NCBI GenBank assembly: GCA_037043455.1 | Contig: JAWPHD010004387.1 | Coordinates: 124,001 to 188,000 of the forward strand | Reading direction: 5' to 3' | Length of the DNA stretch: 64,000 nt | From: Cyrtodaria siliqua | Lineage: Eukaryota > Mollusca > Bivalvia > Adapedonta > Hiatellidae | Shown here: piece after piece, positions 1 to 11,815 of the stretch | How positions within the stretch are numbered: the first letter of the stretch is position 1 | Layout of the letters: each line of letters opens with the position of its first letter | Position numbers and translations under genes: made by a program | Notes under the pieces: model-generated | What the model saw: the letters and a program-made list of their open reading frames with translations, nothing else | Told to the model about the DNA's origin: nothing | Database searches by the model: none

Positions 1-800
1 CATCAACCGTCACCGTCCTTTTGGGCTTTAGGCAGACGTCATCATAGGGTCCACAGCCTGTCCGGTCATCACACAAGTAAAGAGGAAAGCATAGTGTCCA
101 ACTGTAAATGGGTCCACCACCAAGCATGCAGTGCGTTGCAAAATGATAGGGTCATAATCTCTTGTGATAAACATTTTAACACATTTAACAAAGATACTAT
201 GAAAGTGATCATGGCCAACGATTTTACGAAGTTTGTAAATCACATCACCATAGAAGTCAGGTTGTGATTCTAAAATTACTTTTATATTTGGAAAGAAGAT
301 CAGGGTTACGCTAATACAATTTTGCAAAGTTTTTACCACGTTTATGGTAACGGTAGCCCTGATGGAGTATCTTTTTATTTATACAGAGATTACGAAAATT
401 ATAGTCCTCAACTCGAGTTAAACCTCTAGAAAAACGAATAAGTTGAGACACACATACCCCATAAGATGTTGCATCCCCATCTAAATGGGGATAATTAACA
501 ATATCAAAAATAAATCATCTCTCTTGTTTTAGATTTGGCTAATTAGTTCAACATTTTCAATAGAGAGATGTAAATCGAGAAAAGAAGCGTTAATATCGGA
601 AATATTAGATTTGTTAAGTTGAAGTTCTTTACGATTGATATTATTAACCATAGTAGAAAATAAAGGGTTGTCAATGTTCAATATGTCATTGAGATTTCGA
701 ATAAGGCTTCAATAACATCTGCCTTGGTATCTGGTGAAAGATTCAACATGTAATATCTTTCATAGGGATACCATAGGGAATGTCTTCATACCGATCATGA
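1..800 (-). mobile_element. Decayed reverse-transcriptase fragment, copy A (Penelope-like?)
   Basis: The minus strand keeps the C-terminal part of a retroelement reverse transcriptase. Readable pieces are SYGVCVSQLIR near 440-480, then FYGDVIYKLRKIVG and ILQRTACLVVDPFTVGHYAFLF between 339 and 28. Homologous nucleotide sequence runs on to about 790, where it matches 29871-30175. Frames are broken between the pieces, so this is a dead copy. From memory of the family, the order of motifs (a YISQLIRFAR block, then R..L...LL.QGY, then KFY.R) resembles the RT C-terminus of Penelope-like elements. The class assignment is uncertain. Related copies lie at 13560-14370, 25660-26545, 27140-30175 and 53930-54330, all on the same strand. 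Confidence 0.65.
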
Positions 801-803
801 ATA

Positions 804-857
804 AATAATAATAATAATAAAATATTAATAATAATAATAATAATAATAATAATGATC

Positions 858-889
<32 letters not shown>

Positions 890-955
890 TAAGTGGAAAT
901 ATTATTAATAACAATAATAATAATGATAATAATAATAATAATTATTATTATTATC
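804..955. repeat. (AAT)n / (ATT)n microsatellite
   Basis: Two AAT-rich tracts, about 804-891 and 903-955, each change from AAT to ATT phase and so could fold back on themselves. They are separated by a short TCTAAGTGGAA phrase that recurs after the second tract, so the block is partly duplicated. Confidence 0.9.
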
Positions 956-959
956 TAAG

Positions 960-2220
960 TGGAAGATCAGTGCTTCACAAACTTCTTGGCAAATTCACAT
1001 AGTATAATAGTTCAAACCGCCGTTAGTAAATAAACCACTTTGTTACAGGCCAAAACTGGTGTGGTAAGATTGTATATAGTATTGCATAGTCATAAGTACT
1101 TGACGTTTATTAAATACCTTACAAAGAACGTCTCCTCAATTTTTAATTGACAAAAATAAATTAATCCCAGAGTTGTCATAAGCTTTAACACAATAGTGTT
1201 GAACGTGATTTTTAGCGGCAGTAAAAAATTAACGTTTGCAGATGTGTGTAGTAGTACAGGCAATATAATTAGAAATAAAGCGGGCTGTATAAGGTCGTTT
1301 ATGTAATGTAGGAATCCAGTACACAGCTGGACGTTTGTTTTGCTTTTCGTCTACCTCAGCCTTGAACGTGGTGCACGGAATGATATGCGTGGAAACAACA
1401 TCCTAACATTATTAACTAACATTAGTAGTTAATATGATTATCTCGAAAAATACTTGGCATGCCAATACAATCAATACCCTTAGTAAGCAATAGTCCTTTT
1501 TGGAATACGTCTGACGTGATTAAACCCCTTGTTAATATGGTGTAGTTAAACAAGTTGTGTTAAACTTTGAAATATGGAAGTAGTGGTATACAAAGGATCT
1601 GTATGAACATTTTGTCTGCTTTCTCGTCGTTCAATTTAAGTGAAGATATGGGAAAAGATGTTAGACGTGAAAGCACAGCGATAGCCACTTACTACTTTTA
1701 AAACGCGCGAACAAGTCCTGTAAAATCCAAAAAATTAAAACATACAATCCCATCCAAGCAATATTAGCTAATGATACACATCATTTGGTGTCATTAAAAG
1801 GATTGTTTGCAACGCCACCAATAGAGTTAATGGTACTCTTTAAATTAAGTTAACACTCTTCATATCTCCTTAAACTGACACAAAATCTTCCTGTTTGAGA
1901 GGCAAAGAGCTGAACACTGCCTTAAAATGCACAACATCAGATCACTTCAAGTGGTAATTTATAACGCAGTCAATATCAAGCTACATTAACAAAGTATTTC
2001 CATTTATGTTGAAGTCGGTGACTTTATAATGAAACTCCTAGTGTAAGAATAGAACGTGGTTGACACTGAAAAAACAATCGTAGCACGTGTTTATGTGTAT
2101 GTCTATGCTAATACTTTAATTTAAATACGTTGGCCAGAAAACAAACATCTGTACGAGTGTTATCAACGTTGTTTGCCAAATTAGAATACTATACAGGTGG
2201 CATATTAGGCTACACGATAA
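960..2220. other. AT-rich stretch with no gene seen
   Basis: No open frame with recognisable protein similarity, no RNA gene and no clear repeat boundary was found. It lies downstream of the last supported minus-strand exon (2281-2490), so further small 3' exons or a 3' UTR of that gene could be here, but I cannot place them. Confidence 0.4.
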
Positions 2221-2280
2221 ACTATTTATTTCGTTTGTTATATTTAGTAAATAAAACGTCATTAATTAAAAGCACATTAC

Positions 2281-2490
2281 CGGCAGATTGAAGAGCTGAT
2301 TGGAACTGCTCTGGCTGAAGCAAGACGCTGACCTCAATATGTTCATTACGTTGACTAGATAGTCTTTCTGACAGTATTTGAAGGTTTTTTGTCATACTTT
2401 CACCCTGTACCGTCTGCCAGATATTTGCTAGTCCTTTCACTGATGCAGGTTTAAGTCGCATCATTACAGAACCGTGGTACTCGTTAGGAC
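2281..2490 (-). CDS. Predicted exon: second copy of TRADD-N-like alpha/beta domain
   Basis: The minus strand shows an acceptor ending ACAG before 2490 and a GTAATG donor right after 2281. The 210-nt exon is phase 1 at both ends. Its reading GSVMMRLKPASVKGLANIW aligns with GSVIVVVKCVSVQGLHTLF in the exon at 2788-3198: a Gly-Ser-Val start, a hydrophobic strand, then a GL helix start. It therefore encodes a second copy of that domain's C-terminal half. The reading frame runs on to a stop at 2222 if the donor is not used. This GSV-strand domain follows DZIP3-like HEPN modules in many bivalve proteins that I recall, and its fold resembles TRADD-N. That name is a recollection of the family, not a search result. 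Function is unknown; a signalling or immune adaptor role is an inference. Confidence 0.6.
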
Positions 2491-2787
2491 CTGTATTAAG
2501 TTAAATTGCAGAAAATTTGAAAGCATATACACGATATAAAACGCGTCTACATCTTTAAAGTAGAAAAACGAGCAAGAAGGGGCTAATGGGCGTAAGAGGT
2601 GTTGCATCATACATTAATACTCAGGACAGACACAATATAACCGATTCTGCTACTCTGCTCTCTTGATTGAAAGGATTTAATGGTTCAGTATGTAGGAAGG
2701 AACACACATGATTTAACCAAATGCGGACAACAATATATCTTGCGTATACATATTATAAAGGTATTAAACATATTATTATCAACTTAC

Positions 2788-3198
2788 CAGTATGTAACAT
2801 ACCAACACGGGAATCGATCTGTTTTATCTCGTCAAGCAGTATTTGAAGAGACGGCGCGGGAATGTAGGCCGTGACATCGATTTGACATCCGGTCAGTTCA
2901 GTTAAGACAGTCGCCAAATCATTCAATCGACCTTTAAATTCGTTGCTGTCTAAAGTATTGAATAACGTGTGTAATCCTTGTACGGACACACACTTAACCA
3001 CTACAATGACAGAACCACGTCGAGTTTCAACAATTGCCGTTTTATCTTTTGAGAGTAGTTCCATAATGATATCTGTAACTTTTTTTATTTTTTCTGTTTC
3101 GTGGTCTTTGATTCCGTGAAATGCTTTGATAATGAGAAATTCTACATTAGCTACAGTTTCTTTACTGCGCCCTCTCACCACAAATATAACATCCAAAC
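2788..3198 (-). CDS. Predicted exon: TRADD-N-like alpha/beta domain
   Basis: A 411-nt exon is bounded by acceptor CTACTTTCAG (AG at 3200-3199) and a strong donor G/GTAAGT (GT at 2787-2786). It is phase 1 at both ends and codes for about 137 residues. The protein starts LDVIFVVRGRSKETVANVEF, continues with a long charged helix (HETEKIKKVTDIIMELL), then ETRRGSVIVVVKCVSVQGL and helix FKGRLNDLATVL, and ends in a Cys/Ile/Val-rich strand. Joined to the next exon through the split Gly codon it reads straight into PNEYHGSV. The frame is also open upstream to an ATG at 3259, giving a hydrophobic leader. I think that is intron read-through because the acceptor lies inside it. Confidence 0.65.
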
Positions 3199-3369
3199 CT
3201 GAAAGTAGACGCATACCGGAACAAATAATTAACACAAAGTACACAACAAAGGTTTCCATAAAGAGAAGAAAGAAAACAGTAAAGCTATGAAAGGCACCTT
3301 TTGATTAAGTTTAAAAACAACCATTGCATTTGCAATTGTATTCAGAAAGGAAAATGACAGAACACACAT

Positions 3370-3725
3370 ATTTTGCCCTGATACGTTTATTAAATAACAT
3401 TGTACCACGAGACAACGCGTATGCTGCCCAGACATTTTTATTAAATGACATTGTACCACAAGACGACGCTTATATTGCACAGAATGTTTATTGAATGAAA
3501 CTGTACCATGAGACGACGCATATACTGCGCAGACATTTTTATTAAATGACACTGTACCACGAGACGACGCTTATATTGCCCAGAATGTTTATTAAATGAA
3601 ACTGTACCATGAAACGACGCATATATTGCGCAGAATGTTTATTAAATGTAAGTGTACTACAAGGTAACGGGTATATTGCCCGAAAAAATATTTATTGTAA
3701 TGAAATTGTACCACGAGACATTCAC
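3370..3725. repeat. Minisatellite, ~50-bp unit, 7 copies
   Basis: The phrase TGTACCA with its surroundings recurs at 3401, 3452, 3502, 3553, 3603, 3653 and 3708, so the period is 50-51 bp with one longer 55-bp step. Copies alternate between two subtypes (TGCGCAGACATTTT and TGCCCAGAATG). It lies just upstream of the exon at 2788-3198, inside the inferred intron. Confidence 0.9.
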
Positions 3726-5097
3726 ACCATTCTTATCTAATTAGCGTAAACAGGAAATGTAACGTCAAACTATGAAAATAATATCATATAATATATTGAC
3801 TATGTAATAAATAAATACATATGCATCAAATTTGTTTCAATTAATTCAGTCCTTTCATGTGTGAACCAGATCTATTTGTGACCTATATGATGATGTTTAT
3901 AAACCAGATTTTATCAATGAAACCGTTCAATATCTAATTTCTGGAAACGATAATTCTTAAACAAGTTCAATATCAAATTTAATTATGTCAAATTCAACTG
4001 TATGTAGATGAGATCTCCTTTGCCTAGACATTTTAAAATACAAATGTACATAAAATGTAGCTTCTGTTCATCAAACGTTTTTGGGAGGTATGGTAATTCT
4101 AAGTAAAAAAGAAAGGGCTACAAATCCGTCAACTGTTGACGACAAGCATACATTTCGCAATCTGACGATTTAAAGAAACAGGTTTAGTAGATTCTAAGAC
4201 ACAAACAATGATACGTTCAAGTAACGGTCGTTATTACTTCATGGCCTACCATGTAATTCATGACCGTATGGATATATCTATAATAATTCGAGTGTAGTGA
4301 TAACGGTGTTTAAGACATAGAGAAGAGGTTATCTTAAAGGTCATCTTATCAAAATCATGACCACGGTAAATAAATATAATGCGCAACAGTAGGTACATTC
4401 AGTTTAAGAGTGTACGACTAACAGAAATAATCGAAAATGTTAAAAAGATCGTTACTGAATACAACTGAGCCAGAATTACATAGAATTGTACAAATATATA
4501 ATTGTAGGTGAATGTCGGCCATGGTAACTTGTTTGCTGTTATTATTATATGTTGTTGACAATATTAAAGACTCCGAGCCAACAATCAAACCACCTTTTTT
4601 TCTTTTATTTCTGACTTCATATCTTCTTCGCTGAATTCAAATATTGACAAAACGAGCCGTATGTTACAATATAGCTTTCGTCAAATGTTCTTGATTAATA
4701 TAGTGATAATCAGTCACATGACATCAAGTCTGCAATATACAACAAGCACGAACTGACGAAAATCGTGATTTATAGCTCATGCTGAATGATATAAATGAAT
4801 TGTACACATATTTATGAACTCACACAAAATATGAAATTTGAAGAGTCGGACGTTTTTCCAGTACTGTAATAGCAGAAGTTATACGTGATGGACAAATGTA
4901 TGTTAATGCAGTATCTGGCTGTTTGACTCGAGAGGCCAACACGCCATTCCTTAAAGCATAGGATGCCACTCGTGCTACTGAAGTTTTTGATTAGGTGCGC
5001 AGTTCTTTTCTCACTCCATGAGCGGCACTGCATGTGTAAGAACGTGTCCGTATTGTAACTCAGGTGATATTGATAATATATTTTTATTTTAAATAAT
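3726..5097. other. AT-rich stretch with no gene seen
   Basis: No supported gene, RNA or repeat structure was found. It would be intronic if the exons at 2.2-3.2 kb and 14.4-15.7 kb belong to one gene. Confidence 0.4.
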
Positions 5098-5117
5098 GAT
5101 AATGATGAGGATGATGT

Positions 5118-5204
<87 letters not shown>
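5098..5204. repeat. (GAT)n microsatellite
   Basis: A near-perfect GAT/ATG trinucleotide run with a few interruptions near 5120 and 5166. It accounts for the poly-Ser and poly-Ile open frames read on the minus strand. Confidence 0.95.
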
Positions 5205-5789
5205 AACACACACATAACACTATCATAAATGAATGTATGTCATGTCATTTAAATAGCAATTGTGATTTCCCATGGTAGTAAAGAGTGTAGATGATAATCG
5301 GAAAACATGGTATAGAACGTTACTCTATAATAAATCAATTAGTGTCTTAGTTTCTTTGGAAGCGTACAAAAGATCAGTGTTTTGGGATATTTAACCCCTG
5401 ACGTAACTGAAACAAACATATTTAATTGAAATATAAGCAGAACAATGATAAAAGAAAGCATGTACTCCAGATGAGTGAAATACAGTATTTTGATAAATGA
5501 TATAAAACGTATATGCTTTCCATATAGGAGAAAAGAAAAGATCAATCAGCTGATAAATGTTAGAGTAAAGGTATTGTATGCGAAAATAATGCTTTTTGAA
5601 CTCGAACAGACATAATAATTACATATACGGTATTCGAAATAATTTCATATGTAAAATGAGTACCTATTTTCGTACTCTATTTCACAGCAGACAGTGACTC
5701 ATATATAATACATAGTGTTGAATTATGTTAATAAAATGATCAACCACGACAAACTATGGCCATTTACATTTATTATAAGTAATATCTAG
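5205..5789. other. AT-rich stretch with no gene seen
   Basis: Nothing recognisable; short open frames here have no similarity I know. Confidence 0.4.
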
Positions 5790-6309
5790 AAAAAAAGAGT
5801 ATGATAATGGACCTTTGGAAACGGCCGAGCACTACACATACGAAATATTGCAGTCTCGGTCTGATTGAGACTGTTCATGAGTGGTAGTGAAATATGCTAG
5901 CTACCGCTCACGCCCTCTAGCCCCGGGTTGAGCAGAACTCAATATTCATAAAATCAACAGCACAAAATTTTAACCATCCCGAAGATGGCATGCATATGGC
6001 GGTGGACATGGAGTTATCCTCCTTTAACATATTCCCCATGTCGTACGGCGTATGGTCCCAGTATCTAATAAAATGAAATGGCCCGAAGAGCGAAATAAAC
6101 ATAATGGAATTTAGTTGGGAGTAGCGGTTATGAAGCCTGCGTATAAAAAGCAGACAACATATCCTATGAGTGGTTAAACAATACCCAGAGCCTTTTATCG
6201 GCCGGAGTAGTGGAACCACCGAATCAAAAATTAAGTAAGAAAACAAAAGAAATTGAAAATGTACCACCGATAACTAACTATAAGTATCGGGCTCAGCGAT
6301 CTCCAAAGA
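5790..6309 (-). repeat. 520-bp dispersed repeat, copy 1
   Basis: Nearly identical over about 518 bp to 11085-11602, from AAAAAAGAGTATGATAATGG to GCTCAGCGATCTCCAAAGA. Both copies keep a minus-strand open frame of 116-119 codons with only a few substitutions. I recognise no protein family in it. An internal stretch near 5843-5935 (GCAGTCTCGG...TTGAGACTGTTCATGAG) is shared with 20572-20665 and 46684-46775. The similarity suggests a recently mobile or segmentally duplicated non-autonomous element. Confidence 0.85.
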
Positions 6310-6718
6310 GGCCTCTTTTTGCATCTTTACGCCATTTTAGAATATTTTCGAGAGAAGTGGCTTTGTTCGTACTTTAACCCACCCTATTATATGTACTAAG
6401 CTATTTGATAACAAGTCGATGAGTACCGGAAGATAACTATTTTAAATTCCGGAACATTGTTACTTCCTGTTTACTTGCTTCTACAAATACTACCTCATGC
6501 GTTTCGCTGACTGTCTGTATGTATATAATTGGATACAGTCAAAAACCAAATAACCGTCAGTTAAAAACAGGGCCGTTTGAGGAATAATTCCAGAAGTAGT
6601 GATTATTTGTGCATATATTAATACGTGTTTACTTCAAAATCTAGCAGGTTACTTTAAACAATTATAAACCAATTCATTACTTGTAAAACAGCAATGGAAC
6701 CATCTCGTAAAATAGATA

Positions 6719-6740
6719 GACTCAAGCTTCGGGCTTGAGT
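6719..6740. other. Perfect small hairpin
   Basis: ACTCAAGC and GCTTGAGT pair around the loop TTCGG, an 8-bp perfect stem. It does not match the histone 3' stem-loop. Function unknown. Confidence 0.6.
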
Positions 6741-6758
6741 GATTAAATAAACATACAC

Positions 6759-6998
6759 TTAATTTCCCTGGTTTCACTGTACACCGGTTCTTGAGTGCTA
6801 AAAGCTTCGAACTTCTGTGTCAAATCTGAAAAAAAGAAGGATAATATAACGTATCAGTTACTTTTTCCCGTAATTTCCCTGGTTTCACTTTACACCGGTT
6901 CTTGAGTGCAAAAAGCTTCGTAAACCTGTTTCAAATGTTGTTTAAAATCCTATTTCAAATCTGAAAAAAAAATAATATAACGTATCAGTTTCTTTTTT
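6759..6998. repeat. Tandem duplication, ~115-bp unit
   Basis: The block starting ATTTCCCTGGTTTCACTGTA at about 6760 repeats at about 6874 (ACTGTA becoming ACTTTA). Both copies contain ACACCGGTTCTTGAGTGC and end in ATAATATAACGTATCAGTT. The second copy carries an extra ~25 bp. Confidence 0.85.
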
Positions 6999-6999
6999 T

Positions 7000-8345
7000 T
7001 AAAGTATTTCGAATGTTTATAAAGTTGAATATAAATGTATGTACTGGAATATTCATTCTGCCCGTGTTCTTGTGTAATTGCTTCAGAAATATTGTCGATT
7101 TAATTATTACATGAGGAACAAGACGGCCTATATAGCTTTACTGGTTTAAGGCTGTATGTTGTCCCTAAGAATATTTTTTTATTCTCATTTATAAAATCCT
7201 TCGGATAAATTTAATTGGAGTGGGTGGGGGACAGTGAGGGGGCTGGAGGGAGCGGTCATAATTGGGTGTCAAAACCAAAAGATAGCATGAGGCCATGGGT
7301 AGCGATTGGGGGTGCTGGCGGGGTTACATATTCTTGGTTTTGAACTTATTCATTATATTGATTATATTGATATTACCATTTAAATAAGTTCGACAAAGAT
7401 CGGATATGATGATATGCAAACGAATATAATACCTTGGTTTGAACAAAGACACTATAAGTATATTCGTTTATTTAAACACTTTTAAATTAAATTGAATGTC
7501 TAAGCACACATTTAAAGGTAAATTTAAAGGAACAGTTGTAGAATATTAGAATAAAATGTGTCACACACCAATATCAGTAGTTAAATTAGAAGCAGGAAAA
7601 TTTAATTAGAAAACTATTGATTGCAGACATACCCTTTTATATACATAAGGTATGGAGAATGGGTATATGACATAGGGTTTAAATATGTAAAACTGTTTGA
7701 TAGATGATGCATCTTTAAATAGCAAATTTATCTGTAAAGTATGATGAGCATATCTGAAAAAACAACAACGGAATAATAAGTTATCAATTTTCTTCAAAGA
7801 GTTTAATACATTGAATATTAAACAGGCACGAATGTGAGATTCTATTTATCACATAACCCCTGCAAAAGCCTCATTTGCAACTTGTATTATTGTAGCTGCT
7901 TATATAAACAGTGTTTGTATGGTGACATCGTATGTTTTTATACGACACCAATCATCTGAACTTCTTCGTCGATTTGCGTAATCCGGTATTTTAAATGGTT
8001 ACGTAAATCGACGAGACAATTCCGATGTACTCCGATGTACTCCGATGTACTCCAAAAATAACGGAAAAGACAGAACGATGATTCAGTCTTCATTTACATA
8101 AGTATCACATCAGTGTTATATATTTGATAAATATATCATTGTTTCATACTTCCACAGCGAAAGTTGAGTTATAGATGTACTGATAACATGTATAAATGTA
8201 TAAAAAAATGCAGTCGGACGCCTTGCATATTATCGTGGAACAATGCATCACAACGTCTGATGTTATTACACATGGGGTAATGCAAATCAAATAAGAATGA
8301 CGTAATGCAGTGGCATACAAGCATACCGGCCTTTCTCACTGTAAT
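7000..8345. other. AT-rich stretch; one 10-bp tandem repeat
   Basis: No gene was recognised. At 8022-8051 the decamer CCGATGTACT occurs three times in tandem. A G-rich patch (GGAGTGGGTGGGGGACAG) lies near 7220. Confidence 0.5.
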
Positions 8346-8619
8346 CATTACGTGATCCCGCCTAAATTCCATTAAGCGATGGGTATTGGCACGATTTCAT
8401 AACGGATATTTCGACAATAAAACACGTTTAAAAACATGATTTTTTGCTGAAAAAATGCGATAACCTGTTTAGAATTACACATCAAATGTTTTAATTTTAT
8501 AATATGCAAACATTTTAAGCCGAAATTAAGGTTTTATTCATACCCCAGCCAACCCCGTTTTCGCTTCTTGGAGAAGAGGTTGGATGGGGTATGAAAGTTA
8601 ATATCCGGACCACGTAATG
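8346..8619 (+). mobile_element. MITE-like element, copy 1 (274 bp)
   Basis: Bounded by inverted ends CATTACGTGATCC and GGACCACGTAATG (one mismatch). Internal phrases AACGGATATTTCGACAATAAAACA and ATACCCCAGCCAACCCCGTTTT recur in copies at 10909-11815 and 27525-29870. Near the right end is a sub-hairpin made from CCCCAGCCAACCCCG and GGTTGGATGGGGT. There is no coding capacity, so this is a non-autonomous DNA transposon. The superfamily is not determined because no target duplication is clear at this copy. Confidence 0.85.
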
Positions 8620-10206
8620 GCTCCAATTGCTATAATTCTATATTATTTATAATCATGCGAAAACCAACTGAATCACATTTTCAGTTATTGTATGTTTGCG
8701 ACGTATTTCAGTGTGGTATTTGTCTGAGATCACACTAGCGATGTAATATTTGACGCTGCATTGTGCTAGATTCTGGTTGTTTTGGTATCCTTCGTAATAA
8801 ATTAACAGAAAATACGCCTATTGTCGAGTCATCTCCGATTGTGACCGTGATCTGATTTAGTCAGCAGACTGAATCTGTTATATGGGCCTGTAGACTTTTT
8901 ACTGGCTAACATGGCTATTATACTTGTTTTAAGGGCTATCGTCATAACATTTCCTTCAGTACTGCTTTTAAACAAATGCAAAAAATATCCCACAACAACA
9001 CCCACAACAAAACTGTAAACCCTTGACCCATGCTATCAATTAAAAAAGAAACGATTAAAACAAAGAAATCACAATTTTAATTTAAAAAAAAAGAAGAATA
9101 AATAATCAAACAAAATTAACTGGAACAATGAAAAAACTTGTAGAGATCAAATGAAAAATGAAGGCCCTATCGTGTTAACGAGGCAAAAAAAAAAGCATGT
9201 TCCAGAAAATCAAGGGCCATGACTCCGATGTTACTGGTCCGATCTGGCTGGTTTTCGGACTTTCATTGATATCCACAATCTGGTAACGTTTGGAAATGTT
9301 CGGATAAAAACTGAAGGCCCTAAAGTATTAACGAGTTAAATGTTAACAGACGGCCGACAACTCGCCATTATATAAGCTAAGCTGGTCGGCCACTAGAGCT
9401 AAAACGGGTCAGTCACTGTAAAAACTGTGTTTAGAGATTGAACACATTACTAAACATGTTTAGTCTATTAACACATTTAAGAAAGTGTTCATGATCTAAA
9501 CGCATGTTCTGTGCTTAAACGTGTTTAGTTCTAGAACATGTTCCATAGAAATATTCGCCGTTTGATCCAGTTGACCGTCATTTTGAACGCGGATGAACGC
9601 TTGCATTGGAGAAGAAATGTTAAGGTAAAACCCCACAAGAAAACTTGTTGGTTTTATATCTACAATGTAAAGGGATACTATGAATAATCGAAGCAAGTGT
9701 ACACCGGTCACTATCTATACATTTTGCACTTGTATTTGCTGTTTATGTATTTGTAAATTTGTGTGGGCGGGTTAACGTTGAACTGCATCAGTGAAGGTTT
9801 TACATATTTTAATGTTTTAGATTTCTTTATATAATTGGGAGACACGCAGTGTGCCTTCACCCCCAGCCCCTCCGGCTTGATCACTTTTCGCTCGTTTTTT
9901 CTGATTGAGTAAATAAACTCCGCAACGCGTATTACCGACATTTTAATTGCTATTATAATACACCCGCACTATATAGGCTAGTCTAAACTATCTCGTTATA
10001 TTGAACGATATATCACTGTAACTTTTGCAACGTTAGGAGAATAAGCATTGCGCATTGCGCATTGTAACGTATGCAACGTATGGAGAGTAAGCAAAGCAAT
10101 GCGAAAAATGTCAGATGTGTGCGTTATTTTCAAAGTTTAGGGGTATTAGAATAGAAATAGAACATCGTTTACGGTGAATTATCTATAATATATCACGGTT
10201 GGTCGT
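8620..10206. other. AT-rich stretch with palindromic ACATGT motifs
   Basis: No gene was recognised. Between 9430 and 9545 there is a cluster of AAACATGTTT, GTGTTCATGATC, CGTGTTTAG and GAACATGTTC motifs, reported separately as a finding. Confidence 0.45.
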
Positions 10207-10217
10207 TCAATTGTAAA

Positions 10218-10473
10218 TCGTGGCAGAGTGGTTAACGTCTCTGACTTGAAATCACGTGCCCCTCACCGCTGTAGGTTCGATCCTTCAGGGGCCTAGGAAT
10301 CTTTATGTGAGGAAACTATCCAGCTAGCTTTCGGAACGTCGGTGGTTCTACCAAGGTGCCCGCCCGTACACGAAAATTTCCCGGAGGGGCACCTGGGGTC
10401 TTCCTCCACCAATGGAAGCTGGAAAGTCGCCATATGACCTTAGCTGTTGGTGCGACTATAAAATCCAATTCAA
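10218..10473 (+). mobile_element. Full-length tRNA-derived SINE
   Basis: The head has RNA polymerase III boxes: A box TGGCAGAGTGG at 10221-10231 and B box GGTTCGATCC at 10274-10283. The body contains CACCTGGGGTCTTCCTCCACC-like sequence and the tail reads CGCCATATGACCTTAGCTG, then GGTGCGACTATAAAATCCAA. It is flanked by an exact 11-bp target duplication TCAATTGTAAA at 10207-10217 and 10474-10484. The central and tail domains match the kind seen in conserved bivalve SINE families (V-domain or Meta-domain types); which one I cannot say. A 5'-truncated relative is at 33271-33388. Confidence 0.9.
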
Positions 10474-10484
10474 TCAATTGTAAA

Positions 10485-10908
10485 CCCTTCGGGCTCGTGA
10501 AATTATTGTTTACAATTGAACTCCAAACCGTGATATATTAAACGATAATTCACAGTAATCGATGTTCTATTTCTTAATTATACTGACGCACCGTTGCAAT
10601 TTTATTAGTCAAAAAAGAAAGACATTCTGACATTAACGTGGTCCATGATAAGATCATACATATTGACTGTCTGGAATGCACTGGCAAATACATTTAAACA
10701 TAATATATATATACATGTAGTTATATGAGTTCTCGTGTTTCCGGTCGCGTTTCAATTGTGTGCTTTCTTAAGTTAATTAGGCGGTTTTCTTGAACTTGTT
10801 TATATCGATACATGATAAATGTATCTGCATGTGTATGCATTTGTTTTATTCTCGCTTTTAAATTGCCAAAATAAATACAATACGTTTTCAGAAAAAATGT
10901 GCGTGTCA
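10485..10908. other. AT-rich stretch with no gene seen
   Basis: Nothing recognisable between the SINE and the second MITE copy. Confidence 0.4.
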
Positions 10909-11815
10909 CATTACGTGGTCCCGCCTTAATTCCATGAGCGATGGGAAAGCTTATATTAGACAGGATTTTACAACGGATATTTCTACAATAAAACACTTTT
11001 AAAATCGCTTTTACTGAAAGAAAAATGAGATAACATATTTAAAATTACCTATTAAATTTAATTTTACAATATGTAAACTGTTTAAAAAAAGAGTATGATA
11101 ATGGACCTTTGGAAATGCCCGAGCACGACACATACGAAATATTGCAGTCTCGGTTTGATTGAGACTGTTCATGAGCGGTAGTGAAATATGCTAGCTACCG
11201 CTCACGCCCTCTAGCCCCGGGCTGAGCAGAACTCAATATTCATAAAATCAACAGCACAAAATTTTAACCATCCCGAAGTTGGCATGCATATGGCGGTGGA
11301 CATGTAGTTATCCTTCTTTAACGTATTCCCCATGTCGTACGGCGTATGGTCCCAGTATCTAATAAAATGAAATGCCCCGAAGAGCGAAATAAACATAATG
11401 AAATTTAGTTGGGAGCAGCGGTTATGAAGCCTGCGTATAAAAAGCAGACAACATATCCTATGAGTGGTTAAACAATACCCAGAGCCTTTTATCGGCCGGA
11501 GTAGTGGAACCACCGAATCAAAAATTAAGTAAGAAAACAAAAGAAATTGAAAATGTACCACCGATAACAACTATAAGTATCGGGCTCAGCGATCTCCAAA
11601 GATCGACTGAATAACAGTATTGATTGCAAGCGCGGGGAGACGTTTTACTGCCGCCACACTGCACAAGCAACGCCACTGTGCTATAAAAAAGAGTATGATA
11701 ATGGACCTTTGGAAGCCGAATTACGTTTTCATTTTATACCACAGCCAACCCCGTGTTTGCTTTTTGAAGAAAGGGTTGGATGGGGTGTGATAGTTAATAC
11801 TCGGACCACGTAATG
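10909..11815 (+). mobile_element. MITE-like element, copy 2, interrupted
   Basis: Ends CATTACGTGGTCC and GGACCACGTAATG are perfect inverted repeats. The interior matches copy 1 up to about 11084 (ATGTAAACTGTTT) and resumes at about 11713 (AGCCGAATTACG). A second element has landed between AACTGTTT and AAGCCG. Confidence 0.9.
11085..11714 (-). mobile_element. Element nested in MITE copy 2 (copy 2 of the 520-bp repeat)
   Basis: Positions 11085-11602 are the second copy of the repeat at 5790-6309. About 80 bp of extra sequence follows. Then the first ~30 bases of the element (AAAAAAGAGTATGATAATGG and the next ten) recur exactly 600 bp further on, ending at 11714. The insertion thus has short terminal direct repeats, or is one full unit plus the start of a second. 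The 30-mer is absent from the other MITE copies, so it is not a target duplication. The minus-strand open frame of 119 codons has no known relative. Confidence 0.75.

Noticed and set aside
2753..3259. Secreted or membrane protein starting METFVVYFVLIICSG
   Set aside because: A 3' splice acceptor (CTACTTTCAG) lies inside the hydrophobic leader and the domain starts right after it; the leader is probably intron sequence.
4812..5213. Open frame with poly-Ile and poly-Ser
   Set aside because: It is a reading of a GAT microsatellite; the rest has no similarity.
5917..11570. Conserved 116-119-codon frames at 5917-6267 and 11211-11570 as host genes
   Set aside because: They lie inside two copies of the same dispersed repeat; similarity reflects recent duplication, and no known domain is seen.
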